A DNA stretch of 64,000 nt from Mesorhizobium liriopis (GCF_024053505.1 NZ_JAMXQS010000006.1:248001-312000); one strand, 5' to 3'. Numbered from the stretch's first letter, positions 48,515-56,544 are shown. Numbers and translations: made by a program. The notes: generated by a model not told the origin, from the sequence alone.

Positions 48515-48838
48515 ATGAGCTCATCAGATATCGCAGCGAAGCTGAACGCTTTAGGAGATCACCCGGACCTTTCGCCCCGCATGCGGGAACTGTTGGATCG
48601 TATCGAGGGCGTTGTCAGCGCTCCGATCGATGAGACGGACCCGCTCAAGATGCGACGAGAAGTTGAAGCTGTCGCGTCCGTTTTACATGACCTCTACGGC
48701 GATCAGGCCTTGGACATGGCTCGTCGGATCAGTGACAACCTCGCAGACGGTACGTTTCCTCGCTTAGTGACAGTCGAACTTGAGCGGCAGGCTCGTGAAA
48801 GTGCACGGATGCTTGGTAAGACAACCAATCATAGCTGA
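48515..48838 (+). CDS. hypothetical protein
   Basis: A 107-residue acidic helical protein (MSSSDIAAKLNALGDHPDLS, then MRELLDRIEGVVSAPIDETD and VASVLHDLYGDQALDMARRI). A short GGGACGG lies upstream of the ATG. There is no recognised family, signal peptide or membrane span. Confidence 0.55.
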   Translation: MSSSDIAAKLNALGDHPDLSPRMRELLDRIEGVVSAPIDETDPLKMRREVEAVASVLHDLYGDQALDMARRISDNLADGTFPRLVTVELERQARESARMLGKTTNHS

Positions 48839-48954
48839 CCGGTTGCAGTTTGATCTGATGTACTTGTGCTTGCGCTGATTATCGCGCGACCACTGCAGAA
48901 TGCGCGGCGGTTAACTGCTCCGTACCGAGCCTGTGACTTTCGGGCAACTTGATA

Positions 48955-48969
48955 TTAACCACTCGTTAA
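48955..48969. promoter_or_regulatory. CtrA-type box TTAA-N7-TTAA
   Basis: TTAA-CCACTCG-TTAA matches the full CtrA consensus TTAA-N7-TTAA. It lies 75 bp upstream of the ATG at 49044, in the 205-bp gap after 48838. A single exact match could occur by chance in a long sequence. Confidence 0.5.
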
Positions 48970-49043
48970 ATATCATTTACCATCTTGGCGATGCAGACGG
49001 GAGCGTAATGCTCTAATGTCAACGATCTACCAAGGGGATGCAC

Positions 49044-49289
49044 ATGCCTGAACGCCGCAACTACAGCTCCGATTGTGACAAGGTTGGAGCACTACGCTTT
49101 ATGCAGTCGCACATCCGCGAACTCGGCGAGATGGCTAAGGCAGAGCGTTTCACAATGATCGCCTACCTTCTCGAGATGGCATACATTGAGGTCGGCGACG
49201 AATTGCGCGAGCGCGTAAACGCCGACCATGCGACTGAGAACGGCGAGAGTGCAGTCGAGACTGCAGCTGGCGATCCTCTCGCTGCTTGA
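49044..49289 (+). CDS. small helical protein, relative of 48211-48429
   Basis: An 81-residue protein (MPERRNYSSDCDKVGALRFM, then QSHIRELGEMAKAERFTMIA and YLLEMAYIEVGDELRERVNA). The AYLLEMA segment and spacing resemble VTYLLEAARVEA of the upstream gene. The AAGGGG ribosome-binding sequence lies 6 nt before the chosen ATG; a Met two codons upstream would be too close to it. A CtrA-type box lies 75 bp upstream. Confidence 0.6.
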   Translation: MPERRNYSSDCDKVGALRFMQSHIRELGEMAKAERFTMIAYLLEMAYIEVGDELRERVNADHATENGESAVETAAGDPLAA

Positions 49290-49440
49290 TCGTAGCATGA
49301 CGGCGATCTCAACTGGTGGGATTGGAGCGCCTCTCACCAGAGGAGTCTAACGGCTACCTTACCAGCACTATTTTGTACATCTCCAAGTCGCAGCTCAAGG
49401 TTTTTAACATTTCTAAATCGGCTGACGCCATCCTGCCGGG

Positions 49441-49743
49441 ATGGATCGCGAGCTGCTCGCCCATCACTACGCCGTCTGGACCGCTATCGATGAGATCGCG
49501 GGACAGGTCGGCATGTCGCGATGGAGCTTGGCGCAGCACTGCGGGCTGGACCCGACCACCTTCAACCCGTCGAAACGCGTCAGCGTGAATGGTCTCCCGC
49601 GCTGGCCGAGCAGTGAGACGATCGCCACCATTCTGATTGCCACCGGCACCAGCTGGGCTGAATGGGGCATCTATCTTGATCAGATGAAGAAGATGTACGT
49701 GCATCCCGAGGGCGGAACGGTCAGCGACGGGTATGCGAGTTGA
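49441..49743 (+). CDS. helix-turn-helix repressor-like protein lacking the peptidase domain
   Basis: A 100-residue protein. AVWTAIDEIAGQVGMSRWSL then AQHCGLDPTTFNPSKRVSVN then GLPRWPSSETIATILIATGT is the DNA-binding half of the rhizobial S24-type phage repressor family. In full-length members a LexA-like peptidase domain follows; here the protein stops after YLDQMKKMYVHPEGGTVSDG. It is coupled to the next gene by a TTGA overlap. It could be a phage repressor or a truncated remnant. Confidence 0.75.
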   Translation: MDRELLAHHYAVWTAIDEIAGQVGMSRWSLAQHCGLDPTTFNPSKRVSVNGLPRWPSSETIATILIATGTSWAEWGIYLDQMKKMYVHPEGGTVSDGYAS

Positions 49744-50042
49744 CCGACAGCATCCCGGCCTTCATTGGGGAACTGACCCGCGCGGCGAACGAGATCGAAC
49801 GCGTCAGCATTCAGGAACGCGGTGCCCTACTCCGGCGCGCCGCTATTACCATTCGTCAGTTCGAAGGCGAGTTCGGCGAACTGGGCAACAGCAGTCGGGT
49901 GAAGGATATCGTGGATGCATCACTCCTACCCAAGGTCATCCACAACGACGAAGTCCGCAATTCGCTTCTGCATGCCGCTGAGATGATCCGGCTTCACCAC
50001 ATGGCCGAACAAGCAAGAAACAGCGCCATCGACGAAAGCTGA
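49740..50042 (+). CDS. hypothetical protein coupled to the HTH gene
   Basis: A 100-residue helical protein (MTDSIPAFIGELTRAANEIE, then RVSIQERGALLRRAAITIRQ and VIHNDEVRNSLLHAAEMIRL). The TTG start overlaps the stop of the HTH gene, so they form one unit. I recognise no family; it may act with or against the upstream regulator. Confidence 0.6.
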   Translation: MTDSIPAFIGELTRAANEIERVSIQERGALLRRAAITIRQFEGEFGELGNSSRVKDIVDASLLPKVIHNDEVRNSLLHAAEMIRLHHMAEQARNSAIDES

Positions 50043-50261
50043 CGATAGGGCATCGAACGCGTTTCAACCTCTGGGACTATCCGGTCGCCGATGACAAAGC
50101 GCAAGGATTAAACTGCAGCCGTTTGGCTGAACAAGCCCCACAAGTAAGGGTTTCCGTTCTGACGGGAAGTCGATTATGCTGAGGCATCTCCGGCGCATCA
50201 TAGTATGGCTTGCCGAGACTGAGAGATGCTTTGCGCTCCCGCCACCCCGTGGGAGATTGGC

Positions 50262-50495
50262 ATGCAACGATACTTTTTCCATGTCATGGACGGTCGCGCT
50301 GTCGTCGATGCGATCGGCATAGAGTTGCCCGACTTGTGGGCGGTTCGCCTGCATGCAATCAAGCTCGCCAGCACGGTTCTTGCCGACCTTGAGACAGGCC
50401 TGCTCCTTGGGCAGCCCTGGCAGATGACGGTCGCCGACGAAAACAGCAATACCGTTTTCTCACTCACCTTCTCTGCCAACACGCATGGCACTTAA
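50262..50495 (+). CDS. DUF6894-like small protein
   Basis: A 77-residue protein with MQRYFFHVMDGRAVVDAIGI then ELPDLWAVRLHAIKLASTVL and WQMTVADENSNTVFSLTFSA. Similar proteins are annotated DUF6894 in Rhizobiales. The GGGAGA ribosome-binding sequence lies 5 nt before the ATG. No function is known. Confidence 0.7.
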   Translation: MQRYFFHVMDGRAVVDAIGIELPDLWAVRLHAIKLASTVLADLETGLLLGQPWQMTVADENSNTVFSLTFSANTHGT

Positions 50496-50531
50496 AGCTA
50501 TCACCTCTGAAATCGCAGAATGGACCCGCCC

Positions 50532-50786
50532 ATGTCTTCAGATCTCAATAAGCAGGTGGAGCGTATCAAAGCGACGATTTTGCAGCATGAGCGAGAGGTG
50601 ACGAGCGATACCATTGAGCATTCTGGCTCGCCTTCTCGTGTGACATTGGTTGGTCTGCGCGGTCAGCTTAGGATTCTCAGTTGGCGCATTTCTCAACTCG
50701 GGGGATCTGCCAGACATGCGATCGACTTGGCAGCGATCGAGGACGAAGCGAGCCAAAGCGACCCGACACGATCTGAATTGACGTGA
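50532..50786 (+). CDS. hypothetical protein
   Basis: An 84-residue, mostly helical protein (MSSDLNKQVERIKATILQHE, then REVTSDTIEHSGSPSRVTLV and LRGQLRILSWRISQLGGSAR). A GTG-free in-frame ATG exists 12 nt upstream. No family is recognised. A strong hairpin follows its stop. Confidence 0.5.
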   Translation: MSSDLNKQVERIKATILQHEREVTSDTIEHSGSPSRVTLVGLRGQLRILSWRISQLGGSARHAIDLAAIEDEASQSDPTRSELT

Positions 50787-51197
50787 GTTCGCGTTCCTCG
50801 CTCTAAAGCAGAAAGCCCACCTGAAGCGGATCAGGTGGGCTTGGAGCTCGGAAACGATATTCTTGCAGGGAGCACAGCTCCCGAGGTTTACGCAACGGCA
50901 ATGAATTGAGTTGGTTCCGGATCAACTTCGCTGGCGAAACCACTCACTTCAGTGCACGATCATTCCCTTCCCTCAAAAACTAATTAGCCCAGACCCGACT
51001 GAAGCCGAGCCTGGGGCTATTGCGGTCGCTTGGGAGGCGTCCTCGCTCTGTGAAGCTGGACCGCTGGTGTGACGAGATCACGGCAGCGCTGCATCAGCAT
51101 CCGACCTCGGATCGAATAGTCGTCGCATTAAAGTGACCTAAGGGAACTTTGTCGTCCTGCTAGGCGTGTTGATGTCGATATGCTGAGGATACCAGTT
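50787..51197. other. 411-bp stretch without a convincing gene
   Basis: It contains the 12-bp hairpin at 50813-50842 and otherwise no gene with a ribosome-binding site. A GGGAACTTT-like stretch lies near 51142, with an AT-poor end. It may be a remnant or carry promoters for the gene at 51198. Confidence 0.5.
50813..50842. terminator. perfect 12-bp stem-loop, likely terminator
   Basis: AAGCCCACCTGA and TCAGGTGGGCTT flank a 6-nt loop. On the minus strand the stem is followed by TCTGCTTT, on the plus strand by GGAGCT, so it would stop leftward transcription better. It could also end the plus-strand gene at 50532-50786. Confidence 0.55.
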
Positions 51198-51401
51198 ATG
51201 CCGCAACCATGTGCTCCGACGCCTAAACCGTGGGACGTAGACGCCAGAGAGAGTGAGTGTCGGGTAGCAGCCGAGCATTTGGTCAGCGGCGCTCTGGAAC
51301 GAGCAATCGACGCAGGTTGGGAACGTAGGGAAATGGCAGTGGCCATGCTTAGAGCCGCTCTGGCAGAAGTGAACCGCCTTTATCCTCCGATGCCCAGTTG
51401 A
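51198..51401 (+). CDS. hypothetical protein
   Basis: A 67-residue protein (MPQPCAPTPKPWDVDARESE, then CRVAAEHLVSGALERAIDAG and REMAVAMLRAALAEVNRLYP). A GAGG lies upstream of the ATG. No family is recognised; amphipathic helices dominate. Confidence 0.45.
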   Translation: MPQPCAPTPKPWDVDARESECRVAAEHLVSGALERAIDAGWERREMAVAMLRAALAEVNRLYPPMPS

Positions 51402-51844
51402 GTGCGTTCAACATAGGCCTGACGCACTGATCACACACTCCAGACCGGCTCCATCATTTGTTAGGATTGGCAGGAAGCAGATAGTCTGTTCCGATCCCAA
51501 AGCCGGCTACTCCCTGCAAGCTGTGGCCGGCGGATAACCCGGCGCCTTCCTTAACAACCCCCAAGGCGGGCGCCGGGCCCCGCAATGAAAGGGCTCCGAT
51601 GCGGTAACCCCTCCACTTCGAAGCCCCCTGTGGCGTGCTCGCTTCGGCTCAACCACAGATTCAAGATGCGCCTGACGGTGGTGGCCGACAATACGGCCTT
51701 AGGTCTGACTGGCCCTACAAGGCTAAGTGAGCAGGCCTCTCTAGAACTGTCCCCCGATCAATCACCCGTCATAGGATACCGGCTCCGCCTCCACCTTCGC
51801 TGGCAATCCCAGCCCCTTGTTCACCTTCGGCCAGATTGTGAGGA
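51402..51844. other. 443-bp non-coding stretch separating early genes from the phage late region
   Basis: No gene with a ribosome-binding site or family resemblance is seen on either strand. It contains the GC-rich hairpin at 51538-51577. This is where transcription of the short plus-strand genes meets the leftward phage late operon. Confidence 0.55.
51538..51577. repeat. 9-bp GC-rich inverted repeat, terminator-like
   Basis: CCCGGCGCC at 51538-51546 pairs with GGCGCCGGG at 51569-51577 around a 22-nt loop that can form a small inner stem. No T-run follows. It may end convergent transcripts or be part of a structured RNA. Confidence 0.5.
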
Positions 51845-52165
51845 TCAGCGGCGGCGGGCCATTTCATTCCGCATCTCCTTCATTTCGTCGGTCTGGTCCA
51901 CGATTGCCTCGGTCAGCTTGGTGACGGCAGTCCGAAGCTGAATGCCCTCCATGTTGCCCGCCTCGATTGCGCTGATGAGCATTTTCATGGGCTCGTTCGA
52001 GATGATCGCGGCGCCCTGCATCTCGACACCGGGCGTCAGTTGCGCTGGCGTCTGACCGCTCTTGGCTTTTCGCCCGATCTGGGTTGCGAGCAGAACGATG
52101 GTGGCGGTGAGAAGTGCGAGCACGGCATTCGCCAGGGCCGTGAAGTCCAATGCTGCCCAGTTCAT
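51845..52165 (-). CDS. single-span phage membrane protein (possible holin/spanin partner)
   Basis: A 106-residue protein with an N-terminal membrane span (ALANAVLALLTATIVLLATQ, about 9-28), then a basic spacer and a long amphipathic helix (ISAIEAGNMEGIQLRTAVTK, then LTEAIVDQTDEMKEMRNEMA). It starts 7 bp before the stop of the membrane protein gene upstream on the minus strand. Its position in the lysis cassette suggests a holin or accessory role, but the sequence fits no family I know. Confidence 0.6.
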   Translation of the reverse strand: MNWAALDFTALANAVLALLTATIVLLATQIGRKAKSGQTPAQLTPGVEMQGAAIISNEPMKMLISAIEAGNMEGIQLRTAVTKLTEAIVDQTDEMKEMRNEMARRR

Positions 52166-52171
52166 GCTCTG

Positions 52172-52636
52172 CTACGCCTTTGGGAACTGCTTGCCCACGT
52201 CAAGCCATGAGCGCCACGTGTTCATCAGCTCGAGCACGACCATCGTGGACCAGCCAACGAAGCCCGAAAAAGCGCCCCCGCTGAACACGAAGGCGGTGAG
52301 AAAGCCCAAGCTGAACTGAGACCACATCAGGACGCCGAAGAGGCTGGCGCCGGCTCGGATGTGCGGAGAGAACTCGAAGTTGCGGAAAGTGCCGTTGACG
52401 AAGAGCGCGGCGAACCGAAGGATCATCGCGACGCCCATGGCAAACGACCACCACGCTTCCGATCCCCAAGAAGCAAGATCGGCAAAGGATGGCGATGTGC
52501 TGAACATGTTCGGCTGAAACTGCAAGCCGATGTAGAGCCCGAAGGTCGGCCAGAGCATCGCCCATTCGGTCCACCGGATCGGGAAGTGATCCGCGATGCC
52601 GCGATAGACGCGAACAAGGAGGGTGGGTTCGGTCAT
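52172..52636 (-). CDS. phage multi-span membrane protein, possible holin
   Basis: A 154-residue protein with about four hydrophobic segments (WTEWAMLWPTFGLYIGLQF, then WWSFAMGVAMILRFAALFVN, LFGVLMWSQFSLGFLTAFVF and FSGFVGWSTMVVLELMNTWR). The start overlaps the endolysin stop (ATGA). Similar proteins occur next to endolysins of rhizobial phages and are sometimes called holin-like; the function is inferred from location. Confidence 0.65.
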   Translation of the reverse strand: MTEPTLLVRVYRGIADHFPIRWTEWAMLWPTFGLYIGLQFQPNMFSTSPSFADLASWGSEAWWSFAMGVAMILRFAALFVNGTFRNFEFSPHIRAGASLFGVLMWSQFSLGFLTAFVFSGGAFSGFVGWSTMVVLELMNTWRSWLDVGKQFPKA

Positions 52637-53469
52637 TGCGTCTTTCCCGGCACCGCATTGGCCGGCGCGATGTAAGCGCCGACTACACCACCAGCAGCGG
52701 CCAGCAGCGCCGTCACAGCAGCGGTGAAGGCTGGGGTGGTAAATTGTGTCGGGAGAACGTCCGAAGCCACCACCACCGTCCACAGAGCCCCAAGGATGGC
52801 AGCCCACTTGCCGGCACCGACAGCTTTGCTGGATTGCTCGACTGGTGTGGGGGACGGATTGGCCGGGCGCGGCTCGGGATCGAGTGCAGGCCCGCCGTTG
52901 TGGCCGATGGGTGCGGGAGCCGGGACTGCAGTCTCGGGCATGACGATGATCGGCTCAGGGTGAAGGTCGGCTGCTTCCGGCACGGTGACAGGCGCAGGGA
53001 GGAAGTCTGGCACCCGCTCACTTGCGGTGGCTTCGTTCCAAGCCGCCAACGCCTTCTTCGCCCACTGGATGCGTGACGGGTAGTGCTTCACGCCCGCGCG
53101 CTCGAAACCCATTTCGAACGCCTTGACCTTCGCCTCGAGGCCGCTTGCAGCGACGACCGCAGGGATGGCTTTGCGTTCGGAGCCCTTCAGCTCGACAAAC
53201 AGGTAGGCATAGTTCGCCCGATCCGATGCCGGGTTGAGCCTGTTGCGCTGGCAATAGGCTTCATAGGCGCGTCGCCGAGGCCCGGTCCATTGCGCCCAGC
53301 CATAGCCGCCGCGAGAACCTGCCACGGTCGGGTTGATCTCCTGCAAGTCTGCGAAACCGCCGCTCTCGTGACCGAGGTTGCCGACAATTGCTGCCGCATC
53401 CTCCAATCCGATCGGAAAGTCCGACAGAAGGGCGGACATGATCTTGGGTGCCTTCGTTTCGAAGGTCAT
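52633..53469 (-). CDS. phage endolysin (phage tail lysozyme domain) with C-terminal membrane helices
   Basis: A 278-residue protein. The N-terminal Phage_lysozyme2-type domain (about 1-150) has AAAIVGNLGHESGGFADLQE (catalytic Glu), INPTVAGSRGGYGWAQWTGP and ERAGVKHYPSRIQWAKKALA. A Pro-rich linker with the short motif PIGHNGGPALDPEPR (about 190) follows. The C-terminus has two hydrophobic segments (WAAILGALWTVVVASDVLP and FTAAVTALLAAAGGVVGAYI). This joins a muralytic domain to a holin-like tail. Transcription is leftward, with the two membrane proteins next. Confidence 0.82.
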   Translation of the reverse strand: MTFETKAPKIMSALLSDFPIGLEDAAAIVGNLGHESGGFADLQEINPTVAGSRGGYGWAQWTGPRRRAYEAYCQRNRLNPASDRANYAYLFVELKGSERKAIPAVVAASGLEAKVKAFEMGFERAGVKHYPSRIQWAKKALAAWNEATASERVPDFLPAPVTVPEAADLHPEPIIVMPETAVPAPAPIGHNGGPALDPEPRPANPSPTPVEQSSKAVGAGKWAAILGALWTVVVASDVLPTQFTTPAFTAAVTALLAAAGGVVGAYIAPANAVPGKTQ

Positions 53470-53655
53470 GGCAGTTCTCCAAATTGTCAGGAAGGGTGGG
53501 CTGAGGCCCGAAACTTGCGACCCGTTCAGATGGCCGGCGGGCTCATATTCGGTCCGAACGACGCGATACGCTAAGTCGCTTAATAATCTTGAGTGTTGAA
53601 ACTAACTCCAAGACTCGTCACAACGTCTTCCGCAGCGTGGGGACAGTGATTCCAT

Positions 53656-54780
53656 ATGGCGGCCGAGTCTATCGAGAAGTCAGATAAATCTCTCTACTTG
53701 CCTTCACTCGACGGCCTTCGCTGCCTAGCGTTTCTGCTAGTTTTCGTACACCACATGCCAGCACCCCAGCCGATTGGTTGGCTAGAGCCGGCAAGCATCC
53801 ACGGCTGGGTCGGTGTGGAGCTGTTCTTCGTAATATCAGCGTTTCTGTTCTTCTACCTCTTCGAAGCTGAGCGCTCGAAAACCGGCAGAGTGTCTTACTC
53901 CGGGTTCTACATACGCCGGATGCTGCGGATCTATCCGCTGATGATCGCTTTTCCGCTTCTGATGCTGGTCCTGTATGGCTCCACCGACCAATTCGGGATA
54001 TTACGTTTGGCTGGATTGGCTCTGGCGTCCGATAATCTTCTTACCTGGATTCGCGGCTACAACACCTCGATCCCCAACGTTGCCCACCTGTGGTCGCTGT
54101 CGTTCGAGTTCCAGATTTATCTGGTGATCCCCGTGCTTTTCGCTCTTTACGTGAAAGCACCGAGGCCGACATTCTTTGCGGTGATGGGCCTCGCGCTCGT
54201 CATCTGCACAGCACTACGGGTCGTATATTTCGGGATGGGAGCGCCGCATCCAATCATCTGGACAACGCCCTTCTTCCGCCCGGAATCGGTTATGCTTGGC
54301 ATACTCTTGTCAGTGATCCGGCCCCGCTGGCACTGGGGTTGGTCATTGTCTGTCGCCGTTTTGGCGGGAGCTTTCTTCTTTTCAAACCTTTCCCCTTGGC
54401 AATCGTCCTACGCCAACCTCGTCCAATACCCGATCGCTGCCCTGATGTGCGCCGCACTTGTAGACGCCGTGGTGAGGTCCCCGAGCCTGGGTCGCGTGGC
54501 GAGCCACCCGGTGCTGATCAAGCTTGGGTCAATCACCTTCGGTCTCTACGTTTTCCATATCTTCGCGATGGACCTCGCCTTCTGGTATGTCGGGAAGAGA
54601 ACGGCGGACACCGTGATGGAATATGTGGAGATTGGTGCGTTATCCCTCTCGCTCACGATCCTCATGGCCGCAGTGAGCTATATGCTGCTGGAACGTCCGT
54701 TTCTGTCACTGAAGCGCCGCGTCACCGCTGTGGATGGTCGCGCCAAGATAAAATCGCTGCAACTACAGCAAAGCATCTGA
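53656..54780 (+). CDS. acyltransferase family 3 (OafA-like) membrane protein
   Basis: A 374-residue integral membrane protein with about ten spans. The start LPSLDGLRCLAFLLVFVHHM contains the conserved Arg and the catalytic His pair region, followed by WVGVELFFVISAFLFFYLFE. The family O-acetylates or acylates lipopolysaccharide, capsule and other glycans. It lies on the opposite strand to the phage late genes that flank it and has its own spacing, typical of a cargo (moron) gene. Its codons include more TTA, CTA and ATA than the phage structural genes. Confidence 0.85.
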   Translation: MAAESIEKSDKSLYLPSLDGLRCLAFLLVFVHHMPAPQPIGWLEPASIHGWVGVELFFVISAFLFFYLFEAERSKTGRVSYSGFYIRRMLRIYPLMIAFPLLMLVLYGSTDQFGILRLAGLALASDNLLTWIRGYNTSIPNVAHLWSLSFEFQIYLVIPVLFALYVKAPRPTFFAVMGLALVICTALRVVYFGMGAPHPIIWTTPFFRPESVMLGILLSVIRPRWHWGWSLSVAVLAGAFFFSNLSPWQSSYANLVQYPIAALMCAALVDAVVRSPSLGRVASHPVLIKLGSITFGLYVFHIFAMDLAFWYVGKRTADTVMEYVEIGALSLSLTILMAAVSYMLLERPFLSLKRRVTAVDGRAKIKSLQLQQSI

Positions 54781-54966
54781 GCCCATACTGCGGGAGCCGC
54801 GAGTTCCTTCCGGAACACTGCTTCAGCTAAATTCACTTAGGTTCGAGAGTACGGCTCCTCCTGCCCGTTGCTAGGCCGCATCCATTTCACCACGAAGTTA
54901 GCAAAACTCCACTTGCGACTGCCGCAGCGTGAGGTATCGAGGATTCAACCTTGGGAGGGGCTGGGA

Positions 54967-55071
54967 ATGTCGAACGGGGCAAAAACTGTCGCGAAGGCAG
55001 CGGGAATCACGACGCTATCCTTGATGTGGTTCGCATTGCTCGTGGCGCTGATGGTGACCGGAAAGATTTGA
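54967..55071 (+). CDS. 34-residue membrane peptide
   Basis: Encodes MSNGAKTVAKAAGITTLSLM then WFALLVALMVTGKI, a polar basic N-terminus and one membrane span. A strong GGGAGGGG ribosome-binding sequence lies 6 nt before the ATG. It lies 186 bp after the acyltransferase on the same strand and ends 1 bp before the convergent phage gene. Confidence 0.55.
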   Translation: MSNGAKTVAKAAGITTLSLMWFALLVALMVTGKI

Positions 55072-55072
55072 C

Positions 55073-55651
55073 CTAAAGCGTGGCGCCGAACCGCCAGAGA
55101 TCATCGATCTGCTCAGGCGTCATGCCCTTGGCCGCACCGAAGCCGTCGACCAGCGGATGGTCGCGGTTGAAGCTGGTCGCTCCCGATAGCAGCATGGTTG
55201 CCGCGAACCGTTCGGCAGCTGGTAGCTGATCCACGTATGCCTGCATATCGGCGGGAACGTCACCCGTCTTCACCGCTGCGAGCGCTTCGTCTTGCGTGAT
55301 CAGCCCCTGCATGGCGAGCGCTTGGGAGAACTGGCGGTCGGAGATCGACGCAGGCACTGGCGGCTCGGGCTCGGGCGGCTCGTAGGCGGTGATCTTGCCA
55401 TCTTCCCACCGGCGCCGGCCTTGGTTGTTCACCAGCTCGTACCACTGCTCGAACGTTACCGGGATCGCTTGTGCGGGTATCTTGCAGTCGGGATTTGGCT
55501 CCTCGCCGATGATGGGCGCGACGGGGCTTGGCTCCTCCTCGGTCGGCTCAGGAACCGGGCCATAGATGGGGCGCATCTTTTCGCCATGGACTTCTGTCGA
55601 GAAGCCACCCGCGAAGAACCCCGCCTCATCGATCAGAACGAATTTTTGCAT
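55073..55651 (-). CDS. phage protein downstream of the tail fibre (possible fibre-assembly or accessory protein)
   Basis: A 192-residue protein (MQKFVLIDEAGFFAGGFSTE, a Glu/Pro-rich linker near EPEPPVPASI, then a helical C-terminal part with DRQFSQALAMQGLITQDEAL). The ATG overlaps the fibre gene stop in a TGATG. An in-frame ATG 12 nt upstream is less likely. Its place after a fibre gene is where fibre chaperones are often found, but the sequence does not prove it. Confidence 0.6.
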   Translation of the reverse strand: MQKFVLIDEAGFFAGGFSTEVHGEKMRPIYGPVPEPTEEEPSPVAPIIGEEPNPDCKIPAQAIPVTFEQWYELVNNQGRRRWEDGKITAYEPPEPEPPVPASISDRQFSQALAMQGLITQDEALAAVKTGDVPADMQAYVDQLPAAERFAATMLLSGATSFNRDHPLVDGFGAAKGMTPEQIDDLWRFGATL

Positions 55652-56541
55652 CAGTAACCCCATGAAAATAGGTAGGAACCGGAGGTTTCCGCCGCGACCG
55701 AGCCGCCGCTGAAGATGGCGCGCTTGCGGATGGACATCAGCGTGCGGGTGGGCGTGACGCAGTGGATGACAACTGCCGCCGTGCCTGAGACGGCGAAGTT
55801 GGAAGTGGCGACGCCCCCGAGGCAGGCATTCGGATAGGTCAGCGGCCAGCCAATGTTCGGATCGGCGATACCCGTCGCGTCGCGCACCCATTGGAAGATG
55901 ATGCCGTTCGGGAACTTCACGTAGCCGCTTTCGCCGGCGATGTTCGCCTGGTTAAAGTTCGTCCAGAGCAGGCCTAGATCCAGCGCATCGACTTGAATGC
56001 GGACGCCCGCACCATCCCAGCCTAGGCGGAGCTTATTTGTGTTCTGGTTTGTGCCGCCGCCCTGCTGAACTGGCGTGAAGCCCAGAGCAGCCTGAGCACC
56101 AAGCGTCACCAACATCGCCGCTGTCGTCGGATCATCCAGAAGCGTGCGTGCGGCAGCAGTCAGGTCAGCAAGCGCCGCCTGCCCGTTGCCCGTAAAGAAG
56201 GGCAACTTGTCGGCGGCCGATGCGAGCCCAGCGAGTGCATCGACGTTGCCCGAAGCGAGCTTCGCTACGAGATCGCGCGTGGCCGCTGTCAGGCGCGAGC
56301 CGTCCGGCTGGTATCGGATGCGATATGGCGCATTATTCAGCGCGCCGCCGTCCCATGCTTCCGCAAGCGTGATCTGTGTGGCGCTGTCCACCGAGGCAAT
56401 GATGGCCGAACGATTGTTCTTCATCAGAAGATCGCCGGCCTGAATGTCGGCGGTCAGCCAGGACGTACCGGCACCCGTCACCACCGTGCCGCCTGCGGCA
56501 AGCGAGATGGTGCCGGTCTGCCAGTCTGAGCGAGCGGGCAT
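55651..56541 (-). CDS. phage tail fibre protein (gp53-like C-terminus)
   Basis: A 296-residue protein. The N-terminal part (MPARSDWQTGTISLAAGGTV, then VTGAGTSWLTADIQAGDLLM) resembles virion-attachment repeats. The Ala-rich middle (about 100-160) is helical. The C-terminal part with GESGYVKFPNGIIFQWVRDA and TRTLMSIRKRAIFSGG resembles the receptor-binding tip of gp53-like fibres. It is the likely host-range determinant of the element. Confidence 0.78.
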   Translation of the reverse strand: MPARSDWQTGTISLAAGGTVVTGAGTSWLTADIQAGDLLMKNNRSAIIASVDSATQITLAEAWDGGALNNAPYRIRYQPDGSRLTAATRDLVAKLASGNVDALAGLASAADKLPFFTGNGQAALADLTAAARTLLDDPTTAAMLVTLGAQAALGFTPVQQGGGTNQNTNKLRLGWDGAGVRIQVDALDLGLLWTNFNQANIAGESGYVKFPNGIIFQWVRDATGIADPNIGWPLTYPNACLGGVATSNFAVSGTAAVVIHCVTPTRTLMSIRKRAIFSGGSVAAETSGSYLFSWGY

Positions 56542-56544
56542 GGA

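Noticed and set aside
51128-51346. 72-codon minus-strand frame
   Set aside because: Ser/Arg/Ala-rich shadow of the small plus-strand gene, with no ribosome-binding sequence.
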